Part shown: in pieces, positions 21,863 to 34,374 of the stretch
How the letters are laid out: each line of letters opens with the position of its first letter
Numbering within the stretch: position 1 is the first letter of the stretch
Assembly (NCBI GenBank): GCA_025084515.1
Contig: JAJAGP010001525.1
Span: forward strand, 1-64,000
Length of the DNA stretch: 64,000 bases
Source of the DNA: Ancistrus triradiatus
Taxonomy: Eukaryota; Chordata; Actinopteri; Siluriformes; Loricariidae
Direction: 5' to 3'
The notes under the pieces: generated by a model
What the model was told of the DNA's origin: nothing
The model's input: only the letters and a program-made list of their open reading frames with translations
Databases searched by the model: none
Made by a program: the position numbers and the translations under genes

Positions 21863-22861
21863 CAGTGGGGCAAAAAAGTATTTAGTCAGCCCCTGATTGT
21901 GCAAAGTTCTCCTACATAGAAAGATGACCGAGGTCTGTCATTTTCATCATAGCTTACACTTCAATTCAACTATGAAAGAGAAAATGAGAGAAAAAAATGC
22001 AGGAAATCACAATTGTACGGATGTTTTAAATAATTTAATTGTAAAGCATGGTTGGAAAATAAGTATTTTGGTCACCCCCAAACAAGCCAACGATTTCTGG
22101 CTCTCCACAGACCTTTAACTAACTTCTTCTTTAAGAAGATCTTCTGTCTCTCCACTCGTTACCTGTATTAATGGCACCAGGGCACCTGTTTGACCTCATT
22201 ATCTGTATAAAAGGACACCTGTCCCACAGCCTCAAACAGTCAAGACTCCAAACTCAACCATGGCCAAGACAAAGACCTGTCGAAGGACACCAGTAAGAAA
22301 ATTGTAGAGACCTGCACATCCTGGGGAAGAGTGAATCTACAATAGGCAAGCAGGTTGGTGTGAATAGCTCGGGCAAGAAGGAGTCGCTCCGTAAAAAGTC
22401 ATTTCAAGTCCCTACAGTGGGCCTAGCCAGCTCTTCAGGACCCCAACGCCCATAGAAAATTTTGTGGAGGGCGTTAGGGAGTTGAAAGTGTCATGTTGCC
22501 CAAAACATCACTGCTACTAGAGGAGTATCTGCATGGAGGAATGGGGCCAAAATACCAGCTACAGTGTGTGCCAACCTGGTGAAGACCTTACAGGAAACGT
22601 TTGACCTCTGTCATTGCCAACAAAGGTTATGTTACAAAGTATTGAGTTGAACTTTTGTTATTGACCAAATACTTATTTTCCACCATGATTTACAATTAAA
22701 TTCTTTAAAAATCCTACAATGTGATTTCCTGGATTTTTTTTTCTCATTTTGTCTCTCATAGTTGAAGTGTAGCTATGATGAAAATGACAGACCTCTGTCA
22801 TCTTTCTATGTAGGAGAACTTGCACAATCAGTGGCTGACTAAATACTTTTTTGCCCCACTG
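21863..22861 (+). mobile_element. Tc1-like transposon, both TIRs present, internally deleted
   Basis: The left end CAGTGGGGCAAAAAAGTATT is mirrored by the right end, both flanked by TA (21861-21862, 22862-22863). The transposase start is at 22260 (ATGGCCAAGAC, with frameshifts soon after). The helix-turn-helix region to about 22400 is recognisable, then the sequence jumps to the C-terminal part around 22530-22640. At about 1.0 kb versus roughly 1.6 kb for intact Tc1 elements, about 600 bp of catalytic core is lost. It belongs to the same family as the element at 44112-45457, which lies in opposite orientation. Confidence 0.9.
22260..22640 (+). pseudogene. Tc1 transposase remnant
   Basis: It begins MAK in good context inside the element, but loses frame within about 20 codons and lacks most of the DDE catalytic domain. 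Terminal-repeat DNA on both sides (200-400 bp each) is better preserved than the gene. It cannot encode active transposase. Confidence 0.75.
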
Positions 22862-22864
22862 TAC

Positions 22865-25800
22865 ATCTTTAAGATCCATTATAAATGAACAGCCATGATG
22901 GAAACAGTGACATTTGGCAAGGGCAGAAGTTTCCTGGTGATCTACTTTCATATTACCAACACACACTTACAGTGGGACACTTTAGAGACACCGACTGCCC
23001 AAACTCATCTTTGGAATGTGGGAGTCTGGTCCAATTAATTTAGAAAATAGAAATGAATTAATAATGCAGTATGAATGCTGAATACAGCGTGTTAGAAGGT
23101 GTGCAAAAACTGGCGTGATCTTTATAAATGCACGAATTGTACCCACATCCCACCAGATTACTGAACCATAAACAAGTTGTTCAAGAAATGACCGTATATT
23201 TTGACTTGTTAAATTACAAATGAAATGATGCATCTGCTCATAATTTTACACACATGGCTGTGTTACCTGTAGCACTGCATGATAAATGATAAATGTTTCC
23301 TGACACTCTGTGTGATAATGAGATTTTATTTTGGTTCTTGCTGTTTATAAGAATCCACAGGCTCGTGTTCTTCTCCCTCCTCACATCCACGCTGACATTT
23401 CCGTTGATTGGGTCATTTACACCGAGCTATTTACAGGTTTTGTCCAGATCAAATGTGTCTCCCTCAGAGCGGTGGATGAATATTTCCGACTCGTTCCTCT
23501 TGTTTATCTTTTCCCGACTGACATTTCCTCCTCTGCTTTATTCAGATCTCCAGGTCATCTCTTATCGACGCTCTGGCGCAGAGCTGGAGATTTGTGACAG
23601 GGGTTACAGGGTCGTCGGCTCAAACATGAACCTGGAAGCAACCTGAAAATCTTAATGAGTGAATAAAAAAGCGTAAGAACATTTCGATTTAGTCATACTG
23701 AGTTCACAATTTGAATTTCTCTCACGATTATCAATTTAAAACATTTTTATTTCTGAAGGGTAAAGAGTGCAAAACAATGCACATTTTTCTTGTACAAGTC
23801 TTTTAAAAAAACAAAAAACAAAGATAGGGAATGTTGTGACCCTCTGGTGTTCAAGAAATGCAATTGCCATTAGATGGGCATAATAAAATTGCCACAATCC
23901 AGTTTGACAGTGCATCAGGGTCAGGTGCTGAAAAAGAGCAAACCTTTCATTTTGGACTTCTTGAAATGCACATAGAACTTAGTTTTTGAGCTACTAAGCT
24001 TACAGTTCCCATCTTGATTTCATTGTAAGGCATTTCTAGACAAATTCCTAATGTTGAATTTCTATAATCCTAATATATTTATGCTTAGCATCAACTGGGA
24101 ACAACTGGAACCCTTTCTGAAGAGACCAGCGCTAGGATAAAGTTAAAAAAGCTTTTAGAAAACTTTTAAAACAAAATAAGTAAGATGGCTGCAGTGGTTG
24201 TCCTTCTAGCAGCTATAACTATCTTGTTTCGAGTCTTGTTGAGGGAGAATAGTTTCCATGTTTCATTATTAGATTACAGGTATGTGTTTTCGGCTTTTTG
24301 GAAACTTCCACCTTTCTTGACTTCTGTGACTCTCGAGTGCGGTAAAAAGGTGCCGTTTTGTTTTGCTTACATCCCTAATGATCCTTCCACTGTGGTTTTT
24401 GTTCGTCTCTTTTTTAAAAAAGTCTATTTAATATTTCTATTTTCAAATCCCCATTTATCCCTGTCATGGGCTGTGGTGGGAGATTGTGGTAGGATTCCGG
24501 TGGCTTATCCTGGATCTACTTGGGTTTTCTTCAGGTGGTGTGCTCTTCATGCCGGCACGGTCTGGCCCTCTCCATCAATAACGTAAGCCGTTTGTTATTT
24601 GTAAGATGCCCGACCCTGGAATGGAAGCGCACCACTGGGAGTTTGAACCCGGGATCTCTGCGATGCCGTGGGCCTCTAGTCTAAAATGTGTCATAAAATG
24701 AGGAGCTGTTATGTCCTGGTTTTATTCCTAATTTAGCCATTCAATTTTAGGTAGACCTACATTCAACGTTTACGTGGTTTAGCTGAGATTTGGACTGGAA
24801 CATGTTTTAACCCTATATTAGCGGGCACCCTATTGTGTTTCCGTTGTGTATTAGGTGTGTGTAATTGTCTGTCTGCCCTCGGGGAGTCCAGTAGACAGTC
24901 CATCACACATGGAGTGTCAGAATAAGAGACCAGGATTCACGTATGGGACTGAAGCACAGACACAGCGATGAACCATAACCCTCATGTCATGTGTTTTGAC
25001 AGGTCTTGTGATGCTGGTTTGTGCTTGTTTCGTCCAACTGTGGTCCCTGCTGGCTTGCAAAAAATGCTCTACACACACACACACACGCGCGTCTGACACT
25101 TTGTGGGAAGGTGAAAGATCTTCCTGCCACCATGTTTTACCTATCAGACCAAATGTTGAGCCCTATGGTGCCACACTTTGGGGCAGCAGGTGCATCTTAT
25201 TGTCCACTCTTTCGCATTTTTGGGTAGCTCCTACTTCAAAGATACATTTTGGGTTATTTGTAGTTGAGTAGCGGTTTAAGGGATTATAATACCTACTTCA
25301 TATGTTAATGATCGTAGGATGCAATGATAACTCACGATGCAAAAATGGGGGACGTCGAGTTGGATCATGAGTTCTCGTTTATTATGCTGTTCTATTGCTA
25401 ACTGAATTTTTCTTAATTTCTTTTGCAGCAGTTGTTAATACAATTGTTAGTTTTCAGGAATAAAAAAAGATTTTTCACTCGTTTTTTCTGAGATATGTGA
25501 AGCCTACAAAAAAGGCATTTTGTTTACATGTTTATTTTTTTGTTTTATGTACATCTTTCTTTTAATTGCTGTTTTTGTGTTTTAAACATATACAAATTAT
25601 CCCAAGATAATTTGCAATCATTCACACTTCAGAATTAAAGGAATGTCTTCTATCAACTGTGAACTCAATAGATCTGAGAAGATTGAATTGTAACAGATTA
25701 TCGTGAACATATTGTATTGTTACACCCCAAATAGATCAGATACTGGGCGTTTGCGTTAGATGTCGATTACCATCCTTTTACACAACAACCATCACATCTT

Positions 25801-26530
25801 TGTGGTGCCCATCAGCCTGAGATGGATTGGAGCACCCTGTCCAGGAGGGTGGCTACTACCACCTCGGCTCTTCGGAGTATGAAAATTGGATGAAGGTTGT
25901 TTTGTGTTTTTTGTGCGTACCATTTTTTCAATCAAACGTCGAAATGTTGAAAAAGTAGTTCTCCAAATCGAAACGTAACTACTCAATCCATCAGTGTGAA
26001 ACGGACCCCCCACAGACGTTGGCCTGCCCTGAGCAGATTCCTGATCTTATACTCTGTCAGCACAGCGTTGAGCTTTCCTTTGTTTTAATGCAACCCGCGA
26101 GTTTTGTTTGTGCCTTGTTACTGCATCCTGTCTGCTTTCTCCCCCGTCAGCACTCGAGTCTAATCGAGTCTCGCTCTCGCCCTTTTCTGCGGGTGTACGA
26201 GATTGATTCTGAGTGTCAGCTCCATCGATGAAGTTTCACCAAAAGCACACACACAGAGTAGGAAGGAACTGAATCAAACGGTTTGGAGATCTACTCTATG
26301 TTTTACGTAACGTTTGGTAGACAGCACGTGATATTAAGCTTAATAAATAAATATTTCTGTTCCACGGAGATGGTATGGTGTTGGCACACGGGGCGCAGCG
26401 GGATCTGATTCAGAATAAGGAAGTGTTAATGTGCGGTACAGGAAGGAGGAGACAGGTGAAGGTGGTGGGTTTTAACATGGAGGGGGTTTGATTGAGGTCT
26501 TGATTACCTCAAAATGAACAGCTATAAACA
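22865..26530. other. Gene-free stretch
   Basis: No exon recognised. At 24604-24665 the minus strand carries GGGTTCAAACTCCC, a pol III B-box-like word, probably a decayed SINE head. A short (AC)n with CGCG interruption lies at 25071-25090. A 133-codon ORF at 24185-24586 is hydrophobic but matches nothing I know. Confidence 0.4.
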
Positions 26531-26537
26531 GGATAGT

Positions 26538-26539
26538 GT

Positions 26540-26594
<55 letters not shown>
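26538..26594. repeat. (GT)n microsatellite
   Basis: An almost pure GT tract of about 54 bp. Confidence 0.95.
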
Positions 26595-26595
<1 letters not shown>

Positions 26596-26888
26596 GTGTG
26601 ATGTGTGGTTTTGAAATTATAGTTACATTACACAGACCTTAGTTGCCACAGCTTCAATCTATGTTGCTTGTTTTTTTTGATTTGAACCCTAGTGTGGAGT
26701 CACAAGTGTTGCAGCACCAGGGGAATGATTGCCATGGCCTGCCTCCCCCCCTCGGCACAGAACAGTCATGCCTGTATGTAGCACGCCATCTGAGGCATGA
26801 GCTGGTATCAATAGATTAAATCAACTGAATTAATTAACTGAAGCTGTCTAAACACCGTAAGGTTAAAAAATTGTCTTCTTAAATTTAT

Positions 26889-27185
26889 ATCAAAAACTTT
26901 TAGGGAGCTGGGACTCAAACTTGGCTCTGTGGAGCTCTGAGGGCAACAGTGCAACCAGTGGCACCACCATGCCACGCTGTTTTAGTCATTCCCATGCAAT
27001 TCCTTCTAATTCCTTTACCACAAAAACAGTCTACGCTCGGGGCAAGTCGTCCTTTCTTTCTAACAGTTACATCATCTTCGGGATTAGCAGACTCTCATAT
27101 CCAGCGTGACTTACAACCAGGTACAATTCAACCAGCCAGGGCATTGCCCATGTGCCCAACTGTGGCAGATTTGTCAGACTGGTGA
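26889..27185 (-). mobile_element. Decayed SINE fragments
   Basis: The minus strand of 26895-26975 gives a tRNA-like head (GGTGGTGCCACTGGTTGCAC and B-box-like GTTTGAGTCCC). Bases 27080-27180 contain AGCGTGACTTACAACCAGG, the body/tail of the SINE seen at 15848. The two may be adjacent insertions or a composite. Confidence 0.55.
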
Positions 27186-29500
27186 ATACATTTCTGATAA
27201 ACAGAAATGTACACAAGGATTATGAGCTGAACTTTAAACAGGATGCACAACTTAACGCGATAAATGACTTTCCTTTGTTTCCTGGGGCTCTTTTGCATTG
27301 TGTGGATCAGATCCACTTTTGTTACTGAGGAGCTGCTCATTAATCCTCATTGGATTGTAATGATTTTAATGATTTTATGGAGATAATTCTCAGCGAGTTC
27401 TGCTTCTTCCTGCTCCTTAAGGAAAACGAGGAAAAGAGCTGATTAATTACAGCCACGGTTTTGTGCGAAAGGGCAAAACCGCTTATTATGCTTACACTGT
27501 GTAATCTTATTTTTCTGTTTTAAGTGTATAGAAGTTGTTTTCCCAAAGAGGTGATAGTTAGGACAGAGGTTCTAGATCCTTGCACTTTACTTTGGAAGCC
27601 ATTCTATTTTCAAAACACTACGCGGCATGTTATGACTATGTTATTACACAGTAATACACCCTAATACACGTTTCTACGTCCATTAATCGTCTGCGATCGA
27701 TCTCTGGATCTCTGTTAGTGCTGTTTATGGATCGTATTATTAAATTAATAGCCCCAGAGATCACATGGCCTCTCCAGGGAAGATCTATTTATGGACCAAT
27801 CTGGATCAATCTTTTGTCAGAGCATCTACAGATATCTGATTTAAGACCCTCATAAGTGGGTTTAATCTGACTCATCTGGGCAGGACTCTCAGCAACGGTG
27901 ATGCTGATAGATTTTCCATAAATATAGCTGAAAAGATGCAAAGATTAACTCCATAACCCAATATTCATGAATAATGATTCATAAGAGTGTCAGTCACAGA
28001 GATTCTTATAAATGATAAGTGATTTCAGAGCCCCGGATGTTCCTCGTTCTGGGAAATGCTAATTTCTTTCAATTAGGCGAGACTAAAGATTCTTTTTGTT
28101 TGAATTTTTATAATTACGGAATTTAATTTGGTTATTTAAGATATAGTGAAGCTACAGCAGAACATTTTGTTTACAATTTTAAACCTCTGCTTGTAGTCAT
28201 TTCTTTTAATTGGGGTGAAGTTTATAAGTTTTTATTGTTTAAAAACTTATAAAAGAAAAGGTGCATTGGTTCCAGTGGTTTACACGTCAGAAGTTAAAAA
28301 AGGAAGCTATTTAAAAAGATGATATTTGAATCATATCATGGGGAATTATTTTGGTAAGGTGCTCGGGTGGCACTTGTTCAAGCTGTTCAATCAGGTCGTG
28401 TTTGACTTTGTTCCTGCAGAAGGTTGCATGATTTCATTGTAACATCAACAAAACCTTTCACAGAGGCTGCCTAAACATTTGCATGCCACTGTAGATGTGT
28501 CATGAAACTCTTGAGCTCATTTGAATGTGAAGTGTTCCTCAGGGTGGTGCAGATGTTCCTCCAGGAGCTAATTGCCTGAACCGGCGCGGTCCTCGCGAGA
28601 GCCTGAGACGTTTGAGTGCATTAGAAGTGAACGCTCGGTCCCTAGTTTGCACCCTTAAGCGGCAGGTGCACTCGAGCATCGCGCTGTCGCACTCAGACCC
28701 GTCGTACCGCTGCTAGAGGACACGTGATGATATTTAATGAGGAATCTTTCATACCTGACATTATATCACACACACATACACACACACACTGCTGGCTCTA
28801 AGACGTGTAACAGATGTGAGCCTGGGTTTTAATTATCTGAGATTATGATCTGTTAGAGCCAACTCTCATCTCCAACGCCAAGCAACGTCTCCAAATCGTC
28901 GGTCCAACAAACCTGGTCGTCCTTCTGGCTTCGTAATTGGATCTTCTCCGCTCACGTTCCTTCAGCGCCCACATCAAGAGTGAAAAGTGCAGGGAGAATT
29001 ATGGATTCATATTTGAAGTTCTTTTGGGTATTTTCAAGTTTTAAAAGGAGCTCAGATGTTCATTAAGGAATTAAAGAACTATTTGTAGACAAACCCCCAG
29101 AGCTGGAGTGTCAAATATCTCACACAGAGCCTGGGGAAAATAAAAAGTTATCCAGTTCCTAGTGGTGGCGGATTATCACAGGCACAAACATGAGGCCTAG
29201 AGTTGGGTTGGACTCCAAAATCCATGGAGACTGGGCCACATAATCAGTGTTCTGTAGGAAAGATGGTGTGTTACTAACCTTGAACAGAACGACTATAAAA
29301 GTGGAGCAGAAAGCTGAATTTTTATTGTGTTTTACTGTGCCTAAACGTCTCTGGAGAAATGAGTTTGAAGCCTTGGCTCTAGAGTTTAGTGGGTGGGTGG
29401 AAATTAGCGACTACATCAGAATAAAAATGTCTAAAAATGAACCAAAACACACAAACACATGGTTTTGTTTTTAGTTAAACTGTTAATTTTTACATATGCC
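27186..29500. other. Gene-free stretch with candidate non-coding elements
   Basis: No exon recognised. 27360-28080 is AT-rich, low in repeats, and has several TAATTA, TTCATGAATAATG and GGATCAATC motifs, so it is a candidate conserved non-coding element. 28560-28720 is a GC- and CpG-rich island with no ORF. Confidence 0.4.
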
Positions 29501-29502
29501 GT

Positions 29503-29703
29503 CTAGGCTATAAGCAGATCAGGTTCCTTTTTGAGTCTCGGTCCTCACAAGGTTTCTTCCTTGTAACGTTTTGGGATTTTCCTTTCCGCTGTTGCCCCTC
29601 AATCAGAACTTTGGGACTAGATATTTGTAAGCCTGCTCTGCAAAAATACACCGTTGTAAAAAGCACTATAATGTGTTTTATCTGTGTGTGTGTGTGTGTG
29701 TGT
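29503..29703 (+). repeat. Teleost interspersed repeat tail (copy B) with GT tract
   Basis: Same word order as 13545-13740: CTAGGCTATAAGCAGATCAG, CAAGGTTTCTTCCTTGTAAC, TTGTAAAAAGCACTATAATG. It is followed by (TG)11 at 29682-29703. A third, reversed fragment is at 32276-32340. Confidence 0.65.
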
Positions 29704-29870
29704 TTAATAAAGATCCTTTGCAGCTGATGGGGTTTATTTTCTTGTAGATGACGTTTTGTGTCCAAAAATGTAATTACCGGTGAAAAAATAATCGCCTTTA
29801 AGACTCAGAGCTGCAATAACACTCCTTATTGAAGCATCAGTCTGCACACTGTTGGCCTGGCGTGCTCAGT

Positions 29871-29872
<2 letters not shown>

Positions 29873-29932
<60 letters not shown>

Positions 29933-30056
29933 TTGAAGCTTAAGTGTCATTGTGAGGACGAATTGTTCCCAAGAGCGAAGAGATTTGCTTTAGGTTACTG
30001 AGGTAAGGATTACAGTCATTTTACATCAATGGAGAATCCACAATGATAGAAAGACT

Positions 30057-30127
<71 letters not shown>
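29873..30127. repeat. (GT)n and compound (GT)n(GA)n microsatellites
   Basis: 29873-29929 is a (GT) tract of about 57 bp; 30060-30098 is (GT)n running directly into (GA)n at 30098-30127. Confidence 0.95.
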
Positions 30128-30130
<3 letters not shown>

Positions 30131-30559
30131 TGTATCCTCTTTCCTAAATGCCAGTGTGTTTATATACAGCATAGAATGCCAAATTTATTAGTGTGTTTTG
30201 CTCCATTGAAATCTGTGAGATAAATATAGAACCAACCCAGATCTTCACTCTGGAGGCGGGCTGTGATGTGTAACAGCTTTGCCAACCACGGAAACTGGCA
30301 TTTCTTTAATCCAAGAGGCGACTGGGTAAAATATCCACAATGCGTACATAATAGTGTCTTAATAAGATCTTAATAAAGAATGGAGGAAAAGCCATGATAG
30401 AAACGTGGTTTATGGGCGTGACTTGATATTCTAATTATCTTGCATGATGGGCGACCTGTGTGCCCCTGTGCTGCCCACTTTGGTATATAATGAGTATTCA
30501 TTTTTTTCAACATTGAGGCTGTTCACATCAGGAGCTTATATCAGGAGATTATATCAATA

Positions 30560-30715
30560 GTAGTCACTTCATACTGAGCCAATTTAGAGTCACCAATTAA
30601 CCTAACGCATGTCTTTGGAATGTCATAGGAAACCCACTCATGGGGAGAACATGCAAACTCCACACAGGCAGAGTCCGGGGTCTGGATCGAGCCAGGGATC
30701 ACTGGTGTAAAAGCA
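30560..30715 (-). mobile_element. SINE fragment
   Basis: On the minus strand: GGAGTTTGCATGTTCTCCCC, then GACATGCGTTAGGTTAATTG and GGTGACTCTAAATTGGCTC. This is the classic body of the fish SINE family represented at 18455. Confidence 0.6.
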
Positions 30716-30906
30716 TGTTCAAATGAAAGTTTACACAGCACAGAAAATTTCATTTCCAAATTTCACTTTGTGTTGAGGTCACCTAGATAAAGTTAACCCC
30801 ACAAATTTGCCTCTCTTGGACTCACAGGCCAATAAAAAAGAGCACAAGGCTGGGACTCAGGGGTAATTACCTATTAACACCATTTTGGGACAAGCTACTT
30901 TACATA

Positions 30907-31198
30907 CAGTAATGTGCAAAAGTCTTAGGCCACCATTAGGTTTGTTTTTTGTAGTGATTGTGTATTGCCCATATATATTTATTTCACTTTATTACAATAC
31001 TAACAAAGTAAAAAAGATTCTATAATCAGCATGGAACCAAGAAAACACTTTCAGAAGTGGAACAGGGGGAAAGGATAAGCTATGTTAAAGCTCACAAAGA
31101 TTGGAATGAAGATTATTTCATGACAAGTTTTACATTTTTGCCATTTTGCCATTGCTAAAACAACACATCTAATGGTGGCCTAAGACTTTTGCACTGTG
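30907..31198. mobile_element. Tc1/mariner-type MITE with ~30-bp TIRs
   Basis: GCAAAAGTCTTAGGCCACCA near the left end is mirrored at the right end, giving 24 perfectly inverted bases. TA flanks both ends (30905-30906 and 31199-31200). It is 292 bp with no coding capacity, so non-autonomous. Confidence 0.85.
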
Positions 31199-31199
31199 T

Positions 31200-33400
31200 A
31201 TAAGAAACTTAAAGAAGTACAAAGACACCAGTTTGCAGATCAATGAGAAATACCTTCTTACATCAGGACTCATAATTATGATTTTGCTCTGATTCCTAGT
31301 TTGACCGCTGCTTAATCCTCTCTCCAGAAATGCACTCACACCCCAAGGACTTTCTTTTATACCTAACTTAGAGTGTATAGTGTAGGAAGTTTAAGAGTGC
31401 CAACAAAAGTAGTTCTAAATCCCAAAGTAACTGTTTGTCTGAAAATGTGTGAATGGTAGCATTAAAATAAAACCGGGTCGACAAAAGGAACTCGCGCCTT
31501 CTTTTGGCATCTTTAAAAGGCAGCACCGTTCTCAGTCGCCGACTCTTGGAAGTAAACAACACTTGAGGAAATCCCACGCAGTCGAGCTCCGGTGCTGAGC
31601 TCCTTAATTGCAGCCAGACGGTTGTGTTTGGACACAGCTCTGTACTGACCACAGAATTACAGTTTTTGTTCAATGCTGCTCCACGAGGTCTGAACCTGCC
31701 CCGAGCGGAGGCGTAATGACAGAGCAGGGTAATAAATAAGTCGAGCTGATGGTAATGAGCGGTTTGGCGTGCCCTGCTTTATTCGGCTGTACAGGGAGAG
31801 AGTCGGTCCTGATTGGATCTCCACAGGAGCTGCAGATATTGTTTCGGCTCTGACGTCGATGTCCTGCACAATGAGGAGCTCGTAACCTTCAGTCCTCACT
31901 TTTTTAAAGCGTTTAGAGTCCATGTTTTAGATTTGAATGATTGTGTCTCTGAATGAGTGTGGGAGAGTCTCTTCAGTTCGCTGATAGCCCGATTTGGAGC
32001 GTCCATATTGATGAACTGGGTGATGGAATACAGAGTGACAGGAGCAAGATCATCGAAAGATGTCTACATTCTGACCTCTGTCATCTTCCATACTTTGTAT
32101 TCTTCTTGTACTGGTACTGGCTGAGGTTCTAAGTTCTCCTAATGGTGTTCAGAACTTTAGCAAAGCCCTTAATCTTTAATTGGTTGTCAAATTTATTCCT
32201 ATAGAGCTTTTTATAGCTTTTTATATAGAGTATTGTCTCAGAGCAAATATGGAATGAGCCAGTCTAGGGCCAGTCTAGGGCAACAGTGGCAAGGAAAATC
32301 CCTAAACATTCCAAGGAAGAAACTTTGTGAGGATCAAGTCCTTATATGGTGTGCGTACCCTGTTCTATTTTCAGGTGGTATAATTAATTTCGACATTAAC
32401 CCTTTTTGCTAATTAGGGTCTCAGCAGGACGCTGTCTCAGGAAATGTAATAATTAAAACTCACGGCTTTTATGTGTTAGATTTTTATACCTTGGATTCTT
32501 TAATGGTTTGTAGTTTTTGTTCTGTTAAAAGTGCTCCAAGGGTTGGATTTATTTGTAAGGTTAATTTAGGTTTCATTAGGAATTTTAATGACATAACAGA
32601 ATTTAAACTGATATATAATCAAAATAAAAGTTTAAACCTTTGACATTTATACAAGATCAAGGTTCAGACACTAAAATGTTTTCTCTTAATGTTTTTTTTC
32701 TTTCAAGCATCTGTGTTACAGCTTAAGGGAATGTTTTGTTGTTAATGATGATATCTCTGTGTGATACTCTAAAATGTCTGGTTTTAAATAAATGGTGCTC
32801 TAAACAGAGAAAAAGTCAAAGTGTCTCGATGATTTGTCGCCCTGCTAATGACATAAACGATGATTTATCTCCGCTTCTGAGCGATTCGTCTTCATTTAGG
32901 CTCATTTATAAAAGTTCCTGGGAGCGACACTGAGTCAGGTCTGGAAGTTTGAATGTGTTTTTTTCGGCGCGGTGCTGAAACGGAGATCGTTAGTTTAATT
33001 GTGATTAGCTGCTGCGTGCTGTGAGGAGTTCCATCCGACGTGGGGAGCAGCACGACTCTCGCTGCAGAGAGTTCAGAGGATTAATGAAGATCAGGTGACG
33101 GTTTATCCAGCAGGACTGATGGGTAGAGCAGGTGCGCTGGTCAGGGGTCACACGGAACAGCTGTGGTGAACCTGGTGATGTCACGCCGGGGGCACCCCTG
33201 GTCTGTTTGTGGTCCAACAGCCCCATTAAACGAGGAGCTCTGAAACTGGCTCTCAAATTGTCATTGTGTTCCAGCTTACGGGGTGTTGGCTTCGGTCTGC
33301 GTTTGTGTTCCTTTTTGGCTCTGGTTCTGGGTTCGTCTTTTCACAGGGCCTGGACTTGTAAACGCATTTATTTATCAGATTGTGGGGCTGAGGCAGTACA
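31200..33400. other. Gene-free stretch
   Basis: No exon recognised. Bases 32276-32340 are a reversed fragment of the repeat at 13545. Minus-strand ORFs at 31368-31923 show no domain. Confidence 0.4.
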
Positions 33401-33481
33401 ACAGTACAACGCAAGCAAAACGCACATCAATTCAGAACTGGCATCGCACAGGTGGTGCATTCAGCCCACCTTAGGCGCCAA

Positions 33482-34370
33482 TCAAAACAATGAACAACGA
33501 CAGACAATATAAAAGGACAGATAGCTAGCACATCTTGCCAGTAACGTAGTGAATGCTATTACGCGCCGATCTACAGGTGGAGTGTCGGAGGTTGTGGGAA
33601 TGCCGAACACCGCTGTCAAAGGGCTCGGGGAAATTGAAGAGACGAGACCACATCGTATTGTGTCAAAAACCTGGGTCCAGAAGGGTGTGAGCCTCGGGCA
33701 GAACCAAAACATGTGGGCATGGTGAGTGCTGACACCTCGGGCATGAGCTAGACGTGTTAGGAAATATCCCGGCCAACTTTGCATTGGTAAAGTGTAACTG
33801 GTGAATTACTTTAAACTGCATGACTCTGTGTCTAGTACATATGGATGCGGTGTTGGCTAGTTTAAGGACCTGACTCCACTGAGCATCTGAAATGGAGCAA
33901 GCCAAACCTCGTTCCCAATTGCACCGGCGAGGTTCAGTCGGGTCTGGGGTTGATGGAGCCAATTGGCTGTAAATAGAGGAAATTAGCTTTCTGGCTGAGG
34001 GATTTAGTGATAAAATGGGGTCGTATTGTGTTTCCGGGGGTCGGTTGGGAAAGTTCAGGAACGAATGTGAGACAAAATGGCGGATCTGAAGGTAGCGGAA
34101 AAAGTGACTGTTAGGCAGGTTATATTATTGGGCTAAAGTTGAGAAGGATGTGAAGATTCCTTCAGTATATAGATGTTCGATAGAGGTGATGCCCTTACTA
34201 TGCCAGACTGTAAAAGCACGGTCGGTCAGGGAGGAGAAGAACTGGTGGTTGTGCAAAATGGGGGCCAGAATCGAGCTCCTGTGTTATCCGTAATGCTTCC
34301 TAAACTGGACCCAAATTTTAATGGAGTTTAGTACAGTTGGGTTTGTAGAGAGACGTCTATAGTTAAGTGG
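33482..34370 (-). pseudogene. L1-type LINE ORF2 C-terminal relic
   Basis: Read right to left, the minus strand encodes segments typical of the C-terminal part of L1 ORF2 after the reverse transcriptase: AFTVWHSKGI near 34200, then TRHRVMQFKVIHQLHFTNAK and a Cys-containing SSCPRC near 33750. After a frameshift come HMFWFCPRL, PLTAVFGIP and VIAFTTLLA near 33520-33700. Several frameshifts and stops, with no RT core in the window, mark a 5'-truncated dead copy. Confidence 0.8.
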
Positions 34371-34374
34371 GAGG

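Noticed and set aside
24185..24586. 133-codon hydrophobic ORF as a membrane protein gene
   Set aside because: Isolated, no homology I can recognise, no promoter or splice context, and AT-rich composition explains the hydrophobic residues.
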